From: Granulicella sp. L60
GTDB taxonomy: Bacteria > Acidobacteriota > Terriglobia > Terriglobales > Acidobacteriaceae
Assembly: GCF_009765825.1 (NCBI RefSeq)
Contig: NZ_LMUR01000010.1
Span: 237,437-301,436, forward strand
Length of the DNA stretch: 64,000 nt
Direction: 5' to 3'
Below, one piece after another: positions 62,123-64,000 of the stretch. Position 1 is the stretch's first letter; each line of letters begins with the position of its first letter. The translations under genes were made by a program, and so were the position numbers. The notes beneath the pieces are model-generated. The model saw nothing but the letters and a program-made list of their open reading frames with translations, searched no databases and was not told the origin of the DNA.

Positions 62123-63739
62123 CTATGTCCTCTGAGCCTTTAAGGCAGCGATCATTTGTTTGTATTGGGTCTTTGCCGGTTCCATCGAGGCGATCACAAT
62201 CAGGCAGGCAATGGATGCACAGCCAAGCAGAAGGAAACAGTCCGTGACCGCTAAGGTGAACGCCTGCTTTCGCACGGTCAGGGCAAGCAGGGTCGATGCG
62301 CGGCCCATAGCGACATCCGAAGTGGTTGCCTGGGCCTGCATGCCGGCCGTGAGAGCAGAGATGCGTTCATTCGTAGCGAGCGAACCCGATTGAACGTTGA
62401 GACCCAGGATATTCGAGTGATACTCCTCACGGATTTGAAGGAAGTGCCCCATGAAGGCCGCACCAATTTCGCCGCCAAAGAGGCGAATCGTCTGGAAGAA
62501 CCCAGAGAACGTGAGCAGATCGATGCCGCGGCTCATTGCTCCCGAGTTCAGTATGTCCAGAACAATCGAACCGACCAGCCCGTTGAACGCGATGCCTTCT
62601 CCCAACGCCAGGACCAGTTGGCTGGCCATAAAGTTTGTTCCCGACCAGTCGGACGAGAGGTTGGCATTCATCAGACATCCCAGTCCCATCAGGCCGAAAC
62701 CTGCCGCGAGGATGATGCGATTGTCGACTCGGCCCAGCAGATAAACCGCGAGCAGACCGGCGAGAACCTGCGGAATGGCCAGCCACAACAGGACAGGACC
62801 GACTTCAACGTTGCTGTAGCCCTGAACGCTTGTCAGATAACTCGGAATAACGACCACGGCGGAGAGCAGAAGAAACCGAAAGAAGATAAGAACGAATGCC
62901 AGCAGTATGGGAGTGCTGCGCCGGAGAAAGGGAAAGTTGATCAGTGGATTGGGCTGCGTGAAATGCCGAACCGCCGAACAAATGACAAGGAACGTGCCAC
63001 TGACTACCAGCGCAACGAAAGTGCCGGAGCGCCACCAATCCAGTCGCTGTCCCTGATCGAGGGCGCCATAGAGCATTGCCGCTCCGGCGCTGGCATACAG
63101 GAACCCGCGCCAGGACGGTTTCGGCTGACCAGGCTTTGGCTGAGGCAAAGGTTGTGGCGGAATGCCGAGGTAAACGAAGAGCATCATCAGCGGAGACAGC
63201 AATGCGTCTGTCCAGAAGATCCATCGCCATGAAAGTGCATGGATGAGCCAGCCTTCATACGAATGGGCGATATGCGTCGATACAACGATGTCTACCGCAT
63301 ATACGGAGATTCCATAGAGCGCGTAGCGCTGCGGTATGTTGCGAAGGATAAAGGACAGGCTTAGCGGATAGAACGTACCCGCCGTCAGTCCGCCCGCCAC
63401 CAGAAGAGCGATGAGCATGGAGAAGTGAGTGGCGAAAGGCATGACAAGACAAAATATCGAAAAGCTTCCCGCACAGGCCAACAGCACTCGACGTGGGCCG
63501 AGCAGACCGCCCAGATAGACAGAGAATGGTCCGACGAACATCATCCCCATGTTGTAAGAAGTTCCTATCCATGAGGCCTCATCGAAATCAAGATGCAGTG
63601 CGCCGCGCAGATCGGCTATGCCTACGCTGAGCAACCGACCCAGAAAGGTTGCAAGCGCAGCGCCGAGCAACACTCCTGCAATTCCAAATGCAGGATGGTA
63701 GGTTCGCGCGTGCACGTTTTCTTGTGGCAACTCTGGCAT
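62123..63739 (-). CDS. MFS drug efflux transporter, DHA2/EmrB type
   Basis: 538 residues from the ATG at 63739, chosen because it follows the end of the adaptor gene by 7 bases and begins a normal cytoplasmic tail (MPELPQENVHART). Fourteen hydrophobic segments are expected for DHA2; GRLLSVGIADLRGALHLDFD and EASWIGTSYNMGMMFVGPFS are the conserved first-half features. The C-terminal GMQAQATTSDVAMGRASTLL is in the last periplasmic loop. Pumps lipophilic drugs through the adaptor and TolC-like partner encoded on each side. Confidence 0.92.
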   Translation of the reverse strand: MPELPQENVHARTYHPAFGIAGVLLGAALATFLGRLLSVGIADLRGALHLDFDEASWIGTSYNMGMMFVGPFSVYLGGLLGPRRVLLACAGSFSIFCLVMPFATHFSMLIALLVAGGLTAGTFYPLSLSFILRNIPQRYALYGISVYAVDIVVSTHIAHSYEGWLIHALSWRWIFWTDALLSPLMMLFVYLGIPPQPLPQPKPGQPKPSWRGFLYASAGAAMLYGALDQGQRLDWWRSGTFVALVVSGTFLVICSAVRHFTQPNPLINFPFLRRSTPILLAFVLIFFRFLLLSAVVVIPSYLTSVQGYSNVEVGPVLLWLAIPQVLAGLLAVYLLGRVDNRIILAAGFGLMGLGCLMNANLSSDWSGTNFMASQLVLALGEGIAFNGLVGSIVLDILNSGAMSRGIDLLTFSGFFQTIRLFGGEIGAAFMGHFLQIREEYHSNILGLNVQSGSLATNERISALTAGMQAQATTSDVAMGRASTLLALTVRKQAFTLAVTDCFLLLGCASIACLIVIASMEPAKTQYKQMIAALKAQRT

Positions 63740-63746
63740 CGAAGGA

Positions 63747-64000
63747 TTACCTCGCAGTGAAGTTGCCGGATGGGCGAATCGCAACCTCTGCGGAGAATCC
63801 TGGACGCAACACTGCGACATCAGAAGCCTGATCGAGAACGATTTTGACCGGGATGCGTTGCACAACTTTGGTGTAGTTGCCCGTTGCATTATCCGGCGGC
63901 AGCAGAGCAAACTGCGAACCGCTTGCCGGCGCTATCTCAAGAACATGACCATGGAAAGATGAGGATGGAAGAGCATCGATATGTACATCGGCGCTGTCTC
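63747..64000 (-). CDS. EmrA/HlyD-type membrane-fusion protein, C-terminal part
   Basis: 84 codons visible up to the right edge of the window, so most of the gene lies outside. The frame reads DSADVHIDALPSSSFHGHVL, EIAPASGSQFALLPPDNATG, then NYTKVVQRIPVKI, the highly conserved end of EmrA-type adaptors, and finishes LRPGFSAEVAIRP. It is the first gene of the efflux operon; its stop is 7 bases before the MFS start. It bridges the inner-membrane pump and the TolC-like channel. Confidence 0.9.
   Translation of the reverse strand, partial: DSADVHIDALPSSSFHGHVLEIAPASGSQFALLPPDNATGNYTKVVQRIPVKIVLDQASDVAVLRPGFSAEVAIRPSGNFTAR

Noticed and set aside
62390..63232. 280-codon plus-strand frame opposite the MFS gene
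   Set aside because: Gln/Arg/Glu-rich antisense shadow of the transporter; no protein features.
1..64000. CRISPR array, IS element with transposase, rRNA operon
   Set aside because: No regularly spaced repeats, transposase reading frames or rRNA sequence were seen; the tRNA-Phe remnant is the only RNA-gene sequence recognised.

Overview
The window (about 55-57 % GC by eye) reads as a chromosomal segment of a soil acidobacterium (class Terriglobia; Granulicella/Edaphobacter/Terriglobus-like). The evidence is indirect: a Granulicella-type formate dehydrogenase, the imuA-imuB-dnaE2 cassette, CusCBA with Cys-rich accessory proteins, and many secreted TPR and amidohydrolase proteins. There is no rRNA marker, so the genus is not certain.

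Layout. 1-9.2 kb: a co-directional redox/catabolic run of four short-chain dehydrogenases (SDRs), an Old Yellow Enzyme, a formate dehydrogenase whose residue pattern suggests NADP+ use, a DUF1348 protein, an isochorismatase-like hydrolase, an alpha/beta hydrolase, an IMPase-family phosphatase and a RbsD/FucU protein. 9.2-10.1 kb: a gene-poor recombination zone with the 3' part of a tRNA-Phe(GAA) gene, 18-bp direct repeats and inverted CATTACGGCAA repeats, which looks like the attachment edge of a genomic island. 11.2-18.7 kb: a defence-like island containing an EVE-like/PD-(D/E)XK nuclease, a receiver-like protein, a 990-residue protein with two GHKL ATPase modules (MORC/Hsp90-like at the N-terminus, histidine-kinase-like at the C-terminus), a DNA cytosine methyltransferase and a Vsr nuclease. 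This is the strongest candidate for an undescribed system: a restriction-modification locus apparently wired to a two-component-style phosphorelay.

18.8-29.2 kb: a mutagenesis and repair block with imuA-imuB-dnaE2 plus a small fourth gene, a stand-alone LigD-type ligase coupled to a SRAP protein, dinB with a zinc-ribbon gene, and a divergent PD-(D/E)XK nuclease. imuA and the dinB/nuclease pair share a 20-bp direct-repeat operator, TTCGCC-N5-TTCGCC, a good candidate SOS box.

29.3-36 kb: SDR and epoxide-hydrolase-like genes, a TetR/hydrolase divergent pair with two operator-like palindromes, several very small membrane-protein genes, a CsbD-like stress protein, and a PAS-protein gene cut off at a copy of the CATTACGGCAA repeat. 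36-43.6 kb: a Cu(I)/Ag(I) efflux operon (Cys-rich protein, CusC, CusB with a FixH-like tail, CusA) facing an outer-membrane and Cys-rich gene pair. 43.7-50.2 kb: a GT1 glycosyltransferase, a TPR-thioredoxin/DsbD-alpha pair and an O-methyltransferase. 50.2-53.1 kb holds decayed genes (hpnB-like, alpha/beta hydrolase) around an AraC regulator. 53.1-58.4 kb: GMC oxidoreductase, aldehyde dehydrogenase, amidohydrolase and a short AraC-type regulator, consistent with oxidation of an alcohol to an acid. 58.8-64 kb: a TPR lipoprotein-like secreted protein and an EmrA-EmrB-TolC-type tripartite efflux operon running off the right edge.
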